Origin: Melioribacteraceae bacterium
Lineage (GTDB): Bacteria; Bacteroidota; Ignavibacteria; Ignavibacteriales; Melioribacteraceae
NCBI GenBank assembly: GCA_023230485.1
Contig: JALNXG010000014.1
Span: forward strand, 1-62,086
Direction: 5' to 3'
Length of the DNA stretch: 62,086 nt
The position numbers and the translations under genes are program-made. Numbering within the stretch: position 1 is the stretch's first letter; each line of letters begins with the position of its first letter. Below, piece after piece: positions 27,125 to 35,049 of this stretch. The notes under the pieces are model-generated. The model was not told where the DNA came from, made no database searches, and worked only from the letters and a program-made list of their open reading frames with translations.

Positions 27125-27820
27125 TTAAATAAACAATAAATAAATGCCAGCCAAAATCACGAGTACACCACAGATTCTTCTTATCCATAAAACAGATTTT
27201 GAATTATTTGTCAAATTCAAATATTTTTGAACCTGTTTGGTAAGTATGCCGGCTGCGACAATTACAGAGCAATGACCTAATCCGAATGCAGCTAATAATG
27301 AGATTGAAGAGATAAAATTAAATTGTGATGTTTGAAAAACAACCCCAAGTATAGGTGCCATATATGCAAAGGTACAGGGACCCAATCCAATTCCAAAAAT
27401 CAATCCGAGAGAAAGGGCAGCCACAAATCCTTTATATTTGCTTTCCTTTAATTGTATTCCTTCCCATGGAAGTTTTATAATATCGAGAAGATATAATCCC
27501 ATTGTAAAAAATATTATTGCAACTAAGTAGTTACCTATTGCTCCAATATCCCCCATCAATCTACCAATTGAAGCAGTAATTATTCCAATTATTGCGATAG
27601 TTATTAAAATTCCTAATGCAAAATTTAGTGAAATAATGACTGTTCGCTTCAAAGTGATTGTGCCTTGTCGATTGATATATCCAACTATTAGTGGTATACT
27701 CGATAAATGACAAGGGCTTAAGAGGATACTTAAAATGCCCCAAGCAAAGGATGCTAATATAGCAATCCAGAAATTTTCATAGAGGGATATTGCGAGCGAA
27801 GTAAAAATGGTTTCTATCAT
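27125..27820 (-). CDS. ccdA: CcdA/DsbD-type transmembrane thiol transporter
   Basis: A 231-residue membrane protein with six hydrophobic helices and the two redox cysteines of the family, C37 in LLSPCHLSSIPLI and C149 in GLGPCTFAYMAPI, in the usual pseudo-symmetric positions. It passes reducing equivalents from cytosolic thioredoxin across the membrane. It starts 2 bases after the exported thioredoxin gene, its obvious partner. In this run it could reduce haem-binding cysteines for the octaheme cytochrome encoded just upstream (cytochrome c maturation). Alternatively it could be part of the ccdA/thioredoxin pair often seen in arsenic gene clusters. Confidence 0.92.
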   Translation of the reverse strand: MIETIFTSLAISLYENFWIAILASFAWGILSILLSPCHLSSIPLIVGYINRQGTITLKRTVIISLNFALGILITIAIIGIITASIGRLMGDIGAIGNYLVAIIFFTMGLYLLDIIKLPWEGIQLKESKYKGFVAALSLGLIFGIGLGPCTFAYMAPILGVVFQTSQFNFISSISLLAAFGLGHCSVIVAAGILTKQVQKYLNLTNNSKSVLWIRRICGVLVILAGIYLLFI

Positions 27821-27822
27821 AA

Positions 27823-28209
27823 TTAATCTGTTGTCTTTAATCCTTTAGAAAGAAGAAATTTATCTATTTCGGCTTCAGGGAAAAATCCTTCATGTCGCAT
27901 AAGCTCTTTACCGGAAGCATCAAGAAATACTTGAGTTGGAATTAATTTAATACCATATTTTTTCGCATACGGTTTTCCTTCATCTTTCCATACATCATAA
28001 AAAATTACTTTTACTGATTCTCCATATTTTTTCTCGATAGATTTCAAAATAGGCTGCATCATTTTACATGGGATACAATTATCTGAGCCGAGTTCCACAA
28101 ATGTAATTTTATGTTTTGTAATATCTTCTTTCGACTTCTTCTGGCTTTGAGCCAAAATGTTAGTAAAAATTATTGCTCCGAATATTACCGAGATTATTAA
28201 TTTTTTCAT
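27823..28209 (-). CDS. Exported thioredoxin-like protein
   Basis: A 128-residue protein with a signal peptide (to about ILAQS) and a thioredoxin fold with active site C45-I-P-C48 (DNCIPCKMMQPIL) and the cis-proline segment LIPTQVFLD. The FYDVWKDEG and PYAKKYGI segments agree with thioredoxin-like proteins working with CcdA/DsbD. It lies 33 bases downstream of the octaheme gene and 2 bases upstream of ccdA. The predicted task is disulfide reduction in the periplasm, either for cytochrome c assembly or for an arsenic-related substrate. Confidence 0.9.
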   Translation of the reverse strand: MKKLIISVIFGAIIFTNILAQSQKKSKEDITKHKITFVELGSDNCIPCKMMQPILKSIEKKYGESVKVIFYDVWKDEGKPYAKKYGIKLIPTQVFLDASGKELMRHEGFFPEAEIDKFLLSKGLKTTD

Positions 28210-28242
28210 AAATAGTTCCCTTGTTTTAATTAAATCTATTTT

Positions 28243-30750
28243 TTATTTATTGTTATTTATATTTTCTACAACACCTTGAGTATCATTTACTTGAGTTTCT
28301 AATTGACGATTCGCTGTAAATATGATTGAAGCGAATAAAATACTTACAAGCATTAGATCATAAACATTGTAAGCGATTATGTTTAAAAAACTGATCTTGA
28401 ATAAAATTACAAATCCACTTAATATCGTTAAAACAATTGCCCCACTCAAAAACCAAAATAAATATTTAGTAGCATTTTTCCCCTTTGAACTAATCCAAAG
28501 TTTAGAAAGTATGAATAATCCAAGAAGAATAATAGCTGCCGAAATTAAAAAATGATTGGAATCCAACCATAGTCGATTTGGAAGTATATAGCTATTTAGA
28601 TCCGGATTGAGACTTATGAAGAGCATTATTAAAAGAATTCCGGTGAAAAGGATTATATGTAATGTTTTAATATTTATTTTCAGTTGAGATATATCAAAAG
28701 ATTTTACCACAATGCTCAAAATAAAACTCAATATAATTCCAATTGCAAGAAGTCCGATTTCTGAATAGATAATTGGTTTTACAATTTCTTCTCTTATTGC
28801 ACCAAGATTTGCAGAAAATGCACTTATTCTCATTCTTACAAATTGCGGTTCCATAACGGGTTTACCATCTTCACCAAAGGGATATTTAACAATATCAGCG
28901 TTAAAGACTGGGGAGCTGAACGAATGACAGTCAGTGCAACCGTTTATTCCCAAAGCAGCTTTCGATGGCATTACGTCATGGCTATATTTATAAACTGAGG
29001 CATAAGGAGAAGATTCAAATTCTTCTTTTGGTAAAGTAAAATACTCTTTACCACTTGTGTAAACTCTATCGTTATTCACCCAGACTACTTTTTTACTGGT
29101 CAAATCATAATTTGTATTTTTTAGATGAATTGTTACAGATTGAATGAAAGCATCTATTTCATCTTGAGAATTTACTTCAGGAACTTTATCGCTGTTATCA
29201 TCCATAATTTTTGAAAGCAACGGATATTTTGTTGTATCGGAATTATGAATTACCCACATTGAATAAATATCCTTCATTGTAGGTTGATCCAATCCATTTT
29301 TCCCTTCTGTTAGTATCCCGGGCCAAGCACTATGAACAGGATTAACCGGAAAGATTTTCCCTTTATATCTTGCTAAGACAGGTCTCGATGGATCAGCCGG
29401 CTGATCTTTTACAGTGAACATATTGAGTTCGCCGTAATGATTCCAGTAATTCATATTCTGATCATAGAATGTCCAGATATATTTTGGTGGAGGTGAAATT
29501 TTTGTCCCCGGATTAAACACATCGCTAACTTGAACGAGTGCGGATTTGACTGGTCGTTCTTTTAAATGGCAAGTTTGGCACGCAATATTTTCAAGATGAA
29601 GTGGAGGCAGCCAAGAATGTTTTGCAATCGGCGCATTAAGGTATCCGGTTAAATGACAATCTTTGCAATCTCTTGCTGTATTATCTAGGTCATTTCTAAC
29701 ATTTCCCGAAGGATCATCACCTTTACCAAACTGGTGAACTTCTTTTCCACTAATTCTTTCATCAACAGCATTACTGCCCGCCGGATGACAATCAACGCAT
29801 TTCAAACCCGCAGCGAAGTGAACATCCCTTCTTTCGGAAAATGTTGTTCCTCTCTTTTTCCAATCCGGTTTGGCATGACAGTTTAAGCATGTTTCATTTC
29901 TTGGTTCCCTCACTATATGCAGAGCAATTTTCCCGCTTGCATCAAATTTTAGAGTATCATATTTAACCGTAACATTTTTTTTGTCTTTAATACTTCCATC
30001 CACTTTTGCCAACCCCGATCCTTCAGAAGCTGCCCATTTGAAATTTAGTTTTTCTAATTGAGCATTCCTTCCTTTATAATCATATTCCGGTAAATGACAT
30101 AACAAACAATCGGCTTCAATTACTCCAGTTTCATTCCAACGTGCTTTGTAATAATCGCCATCTAAGTTATTGTCGCCTAATGAAGTATAATGATTTGAGG
30201 AGTCATTCATTACTTCGTCATAACGATTTCCATCACGATCATATTCAAGGGGTCCGCCGCCGGGATGACAAGCTCCGCAAGTCGCAGTAACAAAATCGAA
30301 TGATGTCATATCTATCATTCGCGAGTTTGTATTATGTTTTTGAGCAAGTTGTCTATAAATTGGAGATGGTGAACACCAGTTGCCTCCGTAATTGCCCGGA
30401 GAAGTTACCCATTGATACCTATCTTTCATTGTAGAAGTGGGCTCTTCACCGCGTCCTTGCTGAAAATGATATCCTTGAGTAATCTTATCGTAATCATGAC
30501 AACCGGAAGCACCGCAAGTTTTTTTGGAGGAGTATGGTTTATCGATATTTATATTATTTATCGGATCGATTATGTTTCCATCCTCATCATAAAGATTAAA
30601 GGGAGGACAAACGCCTTTGCTGGTCGGCTCTTTCTTAACTATTGAAGTATTATTATTTGTTTTTTTGTTTTCTGTTATCTGAACGATGACAATAATCGTA
30701 ATAAAAATAACAGATATAGTTAATAAAGTTAATAGTAGTTTGTTTTTCAT
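28243..30750 (-). CDS. Octaheme cytochrome c with C-terminal five-helix membrane domain
   Basis: An 835-residue protein. One N-terminal hydrophobic helix (5-25) precedes a periplasmic domain (about 45-655) with eight likely haem sites: one CX4CH (C79-H85, TCGASGCHDY) and seven CxxCH starting at C158, C215, C288, C318, C362, C391 and C605. The C-terminal part (about 658-812) has five hydrophobic helices, with histidines at or near helices (H698 in KTLHIILF, H733 in SNHFLIS), which could bind b haems or a quinone. I do not recognise the family. The CGACHPGGGPLEYDRDG segment differs from the OTR family encoded at 16550. It sits between acr3 and the thioredoxin/ccdA pair in an arsenic-type cluster. 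The architecture (multihaem plus membrane domain) resembles CbcL-like quinol-cytochrome fusions in concept only. Confidence 0.8.
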   Translation of the reverse strand: MKNKLLLTLLTISVIFITIIVIVQITENKKTNNNTSIVKKEPTSKGVCPPFNLYDEDGNIIDPINNINIDKPYSSKKTCGASGCHDYDKITQGYHFQQGRGEEPTSTMKDRYQWVTSPGNYGGNWCSPSPIYRQLAQKHNTNSRMIDMTSFDFVTATCGACHPGGGPLEYDRDGNRYDEVMNDSSNHYTSLGDNNLDGDYYKARWNETGVIEADCLLCHLPEYDYKGRNAQLEKLNFKWAASEGSGLAKVDGSIKDKKNVTVKYDTLKFDASGKIALHIVREPRNETCLNCHAKPDWKKRGTTFSERRDVHFAAGLKCVDCHPAGSNAVDERISGKEVHQFGKGDDPSGNVRNDLDNTARDCKDCHLTGYLNAPIAKHSWLPPLHLENIACQTCHLKERPVKSALVQVSDVFNPGTKISPPPKYIWTFYDQNMNYWNHYGELNMFTVKDQPADPSRPVLARYKGKIFPVNPVHSAWPGILTEGKNGLDQPTMKDIYSMWVIHNSDTTKYPLLSKIMDDNSDKVPEVNSQDEIDAFIQSVTIHLKNTNYDLTSKKVVWVNNDRVYTSGKEYFTLPKEEFESSPYASVYKYSHDVMPSKAALGINGCTDCHSFSSPVFNADIVKYPFGEDGKPVMEPQFVRMRISAFSANLGAIREEIVKPIIYSEIGLLAIGIILSFILSIVVKSFDISQLKINIKTLHIILFTGILLIMLFISLNPDLNSYILPNRLWLDSNHFLISAAIILLGLFILSKLWISSKGKNATKYLFWFLSGAIVLTILSGFVILFKISFLNIIAYNVYDLMLVSILFASIIFTANRQLETQVNDTQGVVENINNNK

Positions 30751-30815
30751 AAATCGTTTTCCGATATCCTTTTTGAAAAATTATTGATTAGGATAAAATT
30801 AATATGAATCATGAA

Positions 30816-31898
30816 TTAAGGGCAGATATCGGGGGCTTTAACCGTCCCTTCTTCTACATTTTTAAAATATTTTTTCTGAAACCATAGTGATACATTCACT
30901 AAGCTTATTAATACGGGTACTTCTACAAGCGGACCAATTACAGCCGCAAATGCCTCTCCACTATTAATTCCAAAAACAGCGATTGCAACTGCAATTGCTA
31001 ATTCAAAATTATTGCTGGCAGCGGTGAAGGATAAGGTGGCAGTTTTGGAATAATCAGCACCAATTTTGTGCCCCATATAAAACGAAACTAAAAACATTAT
31101 CACAAAGTAGATAACCAATGGAATTGCAATACGTATTACATCAAACGGAATTTTGACAATATATTCACCCTTTAGAGAAAACATTACAACAATGGTGAAT
31201 AACAAAGCAATTAACGTAATAGGTGAAATCTTTGGAATGAATTTTTGTTCATACCATTGCTTACTTTTAATTTTAAGAAGAGTGAAACGCGTTATAATTC
31301 CTGCTAAGAATGGAATGCCGAGATATATAAAAACACTCTCTGCAATCTGACCTATTGTTATATCAACTTTGAAAGTCTGCAAGCCAAGCCAATTTGGGAA
31401 AACTGTTAAAAATAGATAAGCGTAAACAGAAAAAAAGAGTACTTGAAAAATGGAATTAAACGCAACTAGACCTGCAGCATATTCCGTATCACCCTTTGCT
31501 AGTTCATTCCAAACTATCACCATCGCAATGCAGCGTGCTAATCCAATCATAATTAAACCAGCCATATATTCAGGATAATCTTGGAGAAATAGTACAGCCA
31601 GCCCAAACATCAGAATAGGTCCAATAATCCAATTTTGAACAAGAGAAAGAGATAATATTTTCACATTTCTGAAAACATCGCCTAGCTCTTCATATTTTAC
31701 TTTTGCTAGCGGTGGGTACATCATTAATATTAAACCGATTGCAATAGGAATATTTGTTGTCCCACTCTGAAACGAATTCCAAAAAGTTGCTACTTCCGGA
31801 AAAGTATATCCGGAGAAAACTCCTATTAACATTGCAAGAAAAATCCACAATGTTAAGTAGCGATCTAAGAATGAAAGTTTTTTTGTAATCGCGCTCAT
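30816..31898 (-). CDS. acr3: ACR3 family arsenite efflux permease
   Basis: A 360-residue carrier with about ten helices. The family cysteine C123 is in GLARCIAMVIVWNELA, and the late conserved glutamate is in GPLVEVPVLI. It exports As(III) driven by proton motive force. Its start codon overlaps the stop of arsC by 1 base, which shows translational coupling. The octaheme gene follows 65 bases downstream. It is the standard second step after arsenate reduction. Confidence 0.96.
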   Translation of the reverse strand: MSAITKKLSFLDRYLTLWIFLAMLIGVFSGYTFPEVATFWNSFQSGTTNIPIAIGLILMMYPPLAKVKYEELGDVFRNVKILSLSLVQNWIIGPILMFGLAVLFLQDYPEYMAGLIMIGLARCIAMVIVWNELAKGDTEYAAGLVAFNSIFQVLFFSVYAYLFLTVFPNWLGLQTFKVDITIGQIAESVFIYLGIPFLAGIITRFTLLKIKSKQWYEQKFIPKISPITLIALLFTIVVMFSLKGEYIVKIPFDVIRIAIPLVIYFVIMFLVSFYMGHKIGADYSKTATLSFTAASNNFELAIAVAIAVFGINSGEAFAAVIGPLVEVPVLISLVNVSLWFQKKYFKNVEEGTVKAPDICP

Positions 31899-32323
31899 TA
31901 TTTCCTTAAATATTTTTCATAAAATTTGAAAAAATCACTTTTTATTTCATCCCTAATCCTTCTGAATTCGGATAAGATTTCTTCCTCTGTTCCGGTTGCA
32001 TCTGCCGGATCCTCGAAACCGATATGTAATTGTTCTCCAACTTTACCAATAAACACCGGACAAGTTTCTTTCGCATTATCACATACAGTAATTACGAAAT
32101 CAAATGGCTCGCCGAGAAATTGATCGACTTTTTTTGGAAAATTTTGTGAAAGGTCGATTCCGATTTCATTCATAACTTGGATTGCTTTTGGATGAACTTG
32201 ACTGGAGGGGTTAGTGCCTGCGGAATGAACAACAAGATTTGAATCAAATGATTTCAAAAATCCTTCTGCCATTTGACTTCGGCAGGAATTACCTGTACAA
32301 AGAATTAATATTTTTTTATTCAT
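31898..32323 (-). CDS. arsC: Arsenate reductase, thioredoxin-coupled low-molecular-weight phosphatase type
   Basis: A 141-residue cytosolic enzyme reducing As(V) to As(III). The P-loop is CTGNSCRSQ (C9, R15), and the redox relay cysteines are C81 and C88 in VCDNAKETCPVF. This arrangement marks the thioredoxin-dependent (B. subtilis/S. aureus pI258) class. Conserved DPAD follows. It is the first gene of the minus-strand arsenic run and overlaps acr3 by 1 base. No arsR is found in the window, but palindromes with TAACG half-sites lie 21 and about 88 bases before its start. Confidence 0.96.
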   Translation of the reverse strand: MNKKILILCTGNSCRSQMAEGFLKSFDSNLVVHSAGTNPSSQVHPKAIQVMNEIGIDLSQNFPKKVDQFLGEPFDFVITVCDNAKETCPVFIGKVGEQLHIGFEDPADATGTEEEILSEFRRIRDEIKSDFFKFYEKYLRK

Positions 32324-32343
32324 TTTATTTGTCCTTTCTTCTG

Positions 32344-32361
32344 ATTCGTTATTTAACGAAT
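32344..32361. promoter_or_regulatory. Palindrome in front of arsC, probable operator
   Basis: ATTCGTTATTTAACGAAT is a perfect 8+2+8 inverted repeat 21 bases upstream of the arsC start codon. That position suits repression by an ArsR-type dimer. It shares the TAACG half-site with the palindrome at 32411. Confidence 0.6.
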
Positions 32362-32410
32362 TGTATTATTAATTAAAATTTAGATATAAGACCTCATATC
32401 ATAAATAAAT

Positions 32411-32427
32411 ATTAACGTTTCGTTAAT
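32411..32427. promoter_or_regulatory. Second TAACG palindrome in the arsC/barrel-gene intergenic region
   Basis: ATTAACGTTTCGTTAAT has 7-base arms around TTT. Compared with the site at 32344 the same half-site is in the opposite arrangement. It lies between arsC and the divergent barrel gene. The remaining sequence to 32604 shows no other structure. Confidence 0.5.
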
Positions 32428-32604
32428 CACCGAAATATAATTATCATATAAACTATTTGCAAATTACTTTCTATTGTATTTTCATCTCCCTATTTGCTGG
32501 TTCATCCCCAAAAACTGCACGTTCATCTTCATATATTTTTAAAACATTTTTATAGACATTAGATTTCTCCCAAGATTTTTAATTAATTCAAAAGGAGAAG
32601 TAAA

Positions 32605-33219
32605 ATGAAAACGAAACTATTTTTAATATTCGTATTAGTTATTGCAGGTTTATCTTTCGGACAAACAAAAGATAATTATCTTTTCAAAATCGGAGAAACA
32701 GAATTAGGAGGATATCTCGGACTTAATGGAAAATACAGTACAATCAATTCAGACCCGGCGGGATGGGTGGATGTAAGAGCCGCCATAACATTCAAAAGCA
32801 ATTGGGCGGTTGGCTTTGGTGCTTCAGGACTTTATTATGATAAAAAATTATCAAAATTTGTTACCGATGGTACATATCACTTAAATGGCGGTTATGCAGG
32901 ATTTTATGTAGAGAAATTTATTGATGTTTCTGATGATATTAAAATTTCTGTTTCGCTTCTTTTGGGTAATGGATTTGTCAACTATATCTATGATAGAGAA
33001 TATCGTAAAGAGAAAACATGGACTGAAGAGAAAATTGATGAGACAACTTTTACGGTGTGGGAGCCGATGGTGGAAATTCAATATAATCTTGGGAGTAACT
33101 TATGGTTAGGATTAAATGGCGGATTTAGAAATACTTCTCCGATAGAGATGATTCAGACTGATGAAAATGTTTTTAATAATTTTAATGCAGGGTTTACATT
33201 CAAGTGGGGAATATTATAA
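32605..33219 (+). CDS. Small outer-membrane beta-barrel protein next to LytS/LytTR
   Basis: A 204-residue protein with a signal peptide (to about LSFGQ) and a pattern of short amphipathic strands rich in Gly and aromatic residues (GGYLGLNGKYSTI, WLGLNGGFRNTSP). It ends in AGFTFKWGIL, a closing barrel strand. AAAAGGAGAAG is an excellent ribosome site. A LytS-type kinase gene follows 30 bases downstream on the same strand, so the three genes are probably cotranscribed. I cannot assign a substrate. It may be the regulated target or a signal-related pore of that two-component system. Confidence 0.7.
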   Translation: MKTKLFLIFVLVIAGLSFGQTKDNYLFKIGETELGGYLGLNGKYSTINSDPAGWVDVRAAITFKSNWAVGFGASGLYYDKKLSKFVTDGTYHLNGGYAGFYVEKFIDVSDDIKISVSLLLGNGFVNYIYDREYRKEKTWTEEKIDETTFTVWEPMVEIQYNLGSNLWLGLNGGFRNTSPIEMIQTDENVFNNFNAGFTFKWGIL

Positions 33220-33249
33220 ACAAAATGTAAATTTGAAGGCGAAAAAATT

Positions 33250-34290
33250 ATGAAAATTACAAAACGCATATCGACTTATATTATTATCTCAGCTGTAGTA
33301 ATACAGCTGATAATAATATCATACAATAATTTAACCGGTTTTATTAATATCCAAAGCCTGAAAGAATTTGCTGTACGTTTATTGATGGGCTCGTTTTTTG
33401 CCTCGATCGCTTCTTTTTATCTGTTTTATTTCAATTTTATGATGATCGATTTTCTTGAACGAAAATATAATTGGAAAGAAAAATTTCTAAAAAGGATTGC
33501 AATTGAATTAGCCGGTGTTATTCTAATCGCTTTATCAGGTGGAATATTTATTACATTAATTGTGAATGCAATCAATAAATATAATATACCACTCTATTGG
33601 ATACTTTTTACAAATGGTACGATTGCAATAATTGTTAATTTTATAATAGTTTCTGTTATTGAAGGGGTCAATTCATTTGTCCGTTCACAGAAAGCATTGG
33701 TTACAGCAGAGAAATTAGAAAAAGAAAATGTTGAAATACGATTAGAGACATTAAAAAATCAACTTAATCCCCACTTCTTATTTAACTCACTAAACGTACT
33801 TACATCGTTGATAGAAAACGATAGTAAGAAGGCAACTGATTTCGTTGATGAATTTTCCTCAATATATAGATACACGCTTGAAGTAATAGATAAAAAGGTG
33901 ATGCCACTTCGTGAAGAAATTGAATTTGCAAAATCTTATCTATATTTACAGAGTATTCGTTTTGAAGATGCCGTGAAAGTTGAGATGAATATTGAAAACG
34001 ATAAGTTGGATTATTTTGTCCCACCGCTCGCAGTTCAAACTTTATTAGAAAATGCCTTTAAACATAATAAAGCGGCAATTGAAACACCGCTAATTATAAA
34101 AATACTCTCAGAAGAAAATCATCTGATAGTAATAAATAATTATCAACCGAAAAGTAAGAGCGATTCATCGCATGGAGTGGGATTAGAAAACTTAAGAAAA
34201 AGATATGAATATATTTGCGGCGAAATTCCTTTGTTTAACTTAACTGATAACTATTTCAAAGCAGTAATTCCATTAATAAAACCGGAATAA
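33250..34290 (+). CDS. LytS/YehU-type sensor histidine kinase
   Basis: A 346-residue membrane kinase. Four hydrophobic helices (about 9-25, 43-65, 85-106 and 116-138) lead via a coiled linker to the His_kinase domain with H175 in NQLNPHFLFNSLNVL. The ATPase N box is LLENAFKHNKAA and a short G box is HGVGLENLRKRY. It has no extracytoplasmic sensory domain of size, so sensing is likely within the membrane. The cognate LytTR regulator starts 2 bases after its stop. Confidence 0.92.
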   Translation: MKITKRISTYIIISAVVIQLIIISYNNLTGFINIQSLKEFAVRLLMGSFFASIASFYLFYFNFMMIDFLERKYNWKEKFLKRIAIELAGVILIALSGGIFITLIVNAINKYNIPLYWILFTNGTIAIIVNFIIVSVIEGVNSFVRSQKALVTAEKLEKENVEIRLETLKNQLNPHFLFNSLNVLTSLIENDSKKATDFVDEFSSIYRYTLEVIDKKVMPLREEIEFAKSYLYLQSIRFEDAVKVEMNIENDKLDYFVPPLAVQTLLENAFKHNKAAIETPLIIKILSEENHLIVINNYQPKSKSDSSHGVGLENLRKRYEYICGEIPLFNLTDNYFKAVIPLIKPE

Positions 34291-34292
34291 GA

Positions 34293-35048
34293 ATGAAGGC
34301 AATAATAATCGAAGATGAAAAACTTGCAGCCAATCGGTTAGAGAAAATGATTATTGAGATTGATCCCTCAATTATTATCTCAGCAAAATTAGAATCAATT
34401 AAAGATTCAGTTAAATGGTTTACAGTAAATAAATGCGATCTCATATTCTGCGATATACAACTTTCGGATGGAAATAGTTTTAATATATTTGAACAAATTG
34501 AAATCGATACTCCTATTATTTTTACAACTGCTTATGATCAATATGCAATTAAAGCATTCAAACTAAATAGTATCGATTATTTACTAAAACCGATAAAAAG
34601 AAGCGAACTTTTAGATAGTATAAAAAAATATAAATCAATAAAATCTTCTTCGATGATCGATTATGAGGAGATTCTTTATGCAATTAAAAATAAAGAAGCT
34701 GAATACAAAAAAAGGTTTTTAATTCAATATGGCTCTAAGATAAAAAAGATAGAAATCGAACAGATTGCTTTTTTTTATGCTATGGAGAAGAGTGTATTTG
34801 CAGTTACTTTCGAGAATAATACATACCCGATTGATTATACGCTTGATAAGTTAGAAGAGGTAATCGACCCAAAGAAGTTTTTTAGAATTAATAGGAAGAT
34901 TTTGCTAAATTTAGAGGCAATTAAGGAGATGATCCCATATTCTAGGTCAAGGATAATGATAAAAACAAACCCATCTCCTCCAAGTGAAATTGAAGCTCTC
35001 GTAAGTGTAGAAAGAGCCGGCGATTTCAAAAAATGGCTCGATAGCTAA
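34293..35048 (+). CDS. LytTR-family response regulator
   Basis: A 251-residue regulator. The receiver domain (1-120) has E7/D8, phosphoacceptor D54 in LIFCDIQLSDG and the YLLKPIKR lysine. The LytTR DNA-binding domain (about 145-250) shows FFYAMEKSVFAVTF, FFRINRKILLNL and SVERAGDFKKWLDS. It works with the LytS-type kinase immediately upstream. The targets are unknown; the cotranscribed barrel protein is the first candidate. Its stop lies 1 base from the 3' end of the convergent serine hydrolase gene and no terminator is visible between them. Confidence 0.93.
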   Translation: MKAIIIEDEKLAANRLEKMIIEIDPSIIISAKLESIKDSVKWFTVNKCDLIFCDIQLSDGNSFNIFEQIEIDTPIIFTTAYDQYAIKAFKLNSIDYLLKPIKRSELLDSIKKYKSIKSSSMIDYEEILYAIKNKEAEYKKRFLIQYGSKIKKIEIEQIAFFYAMEKSVFAVTFENNTYPIDYTLDKLEEVIDPKKFFRINRKILLNLEAIKEMIPYSRSRIMIKTNPSPPSEIEALVSVERAGDFKKWLDS

Positions 35049-35049
35049 A

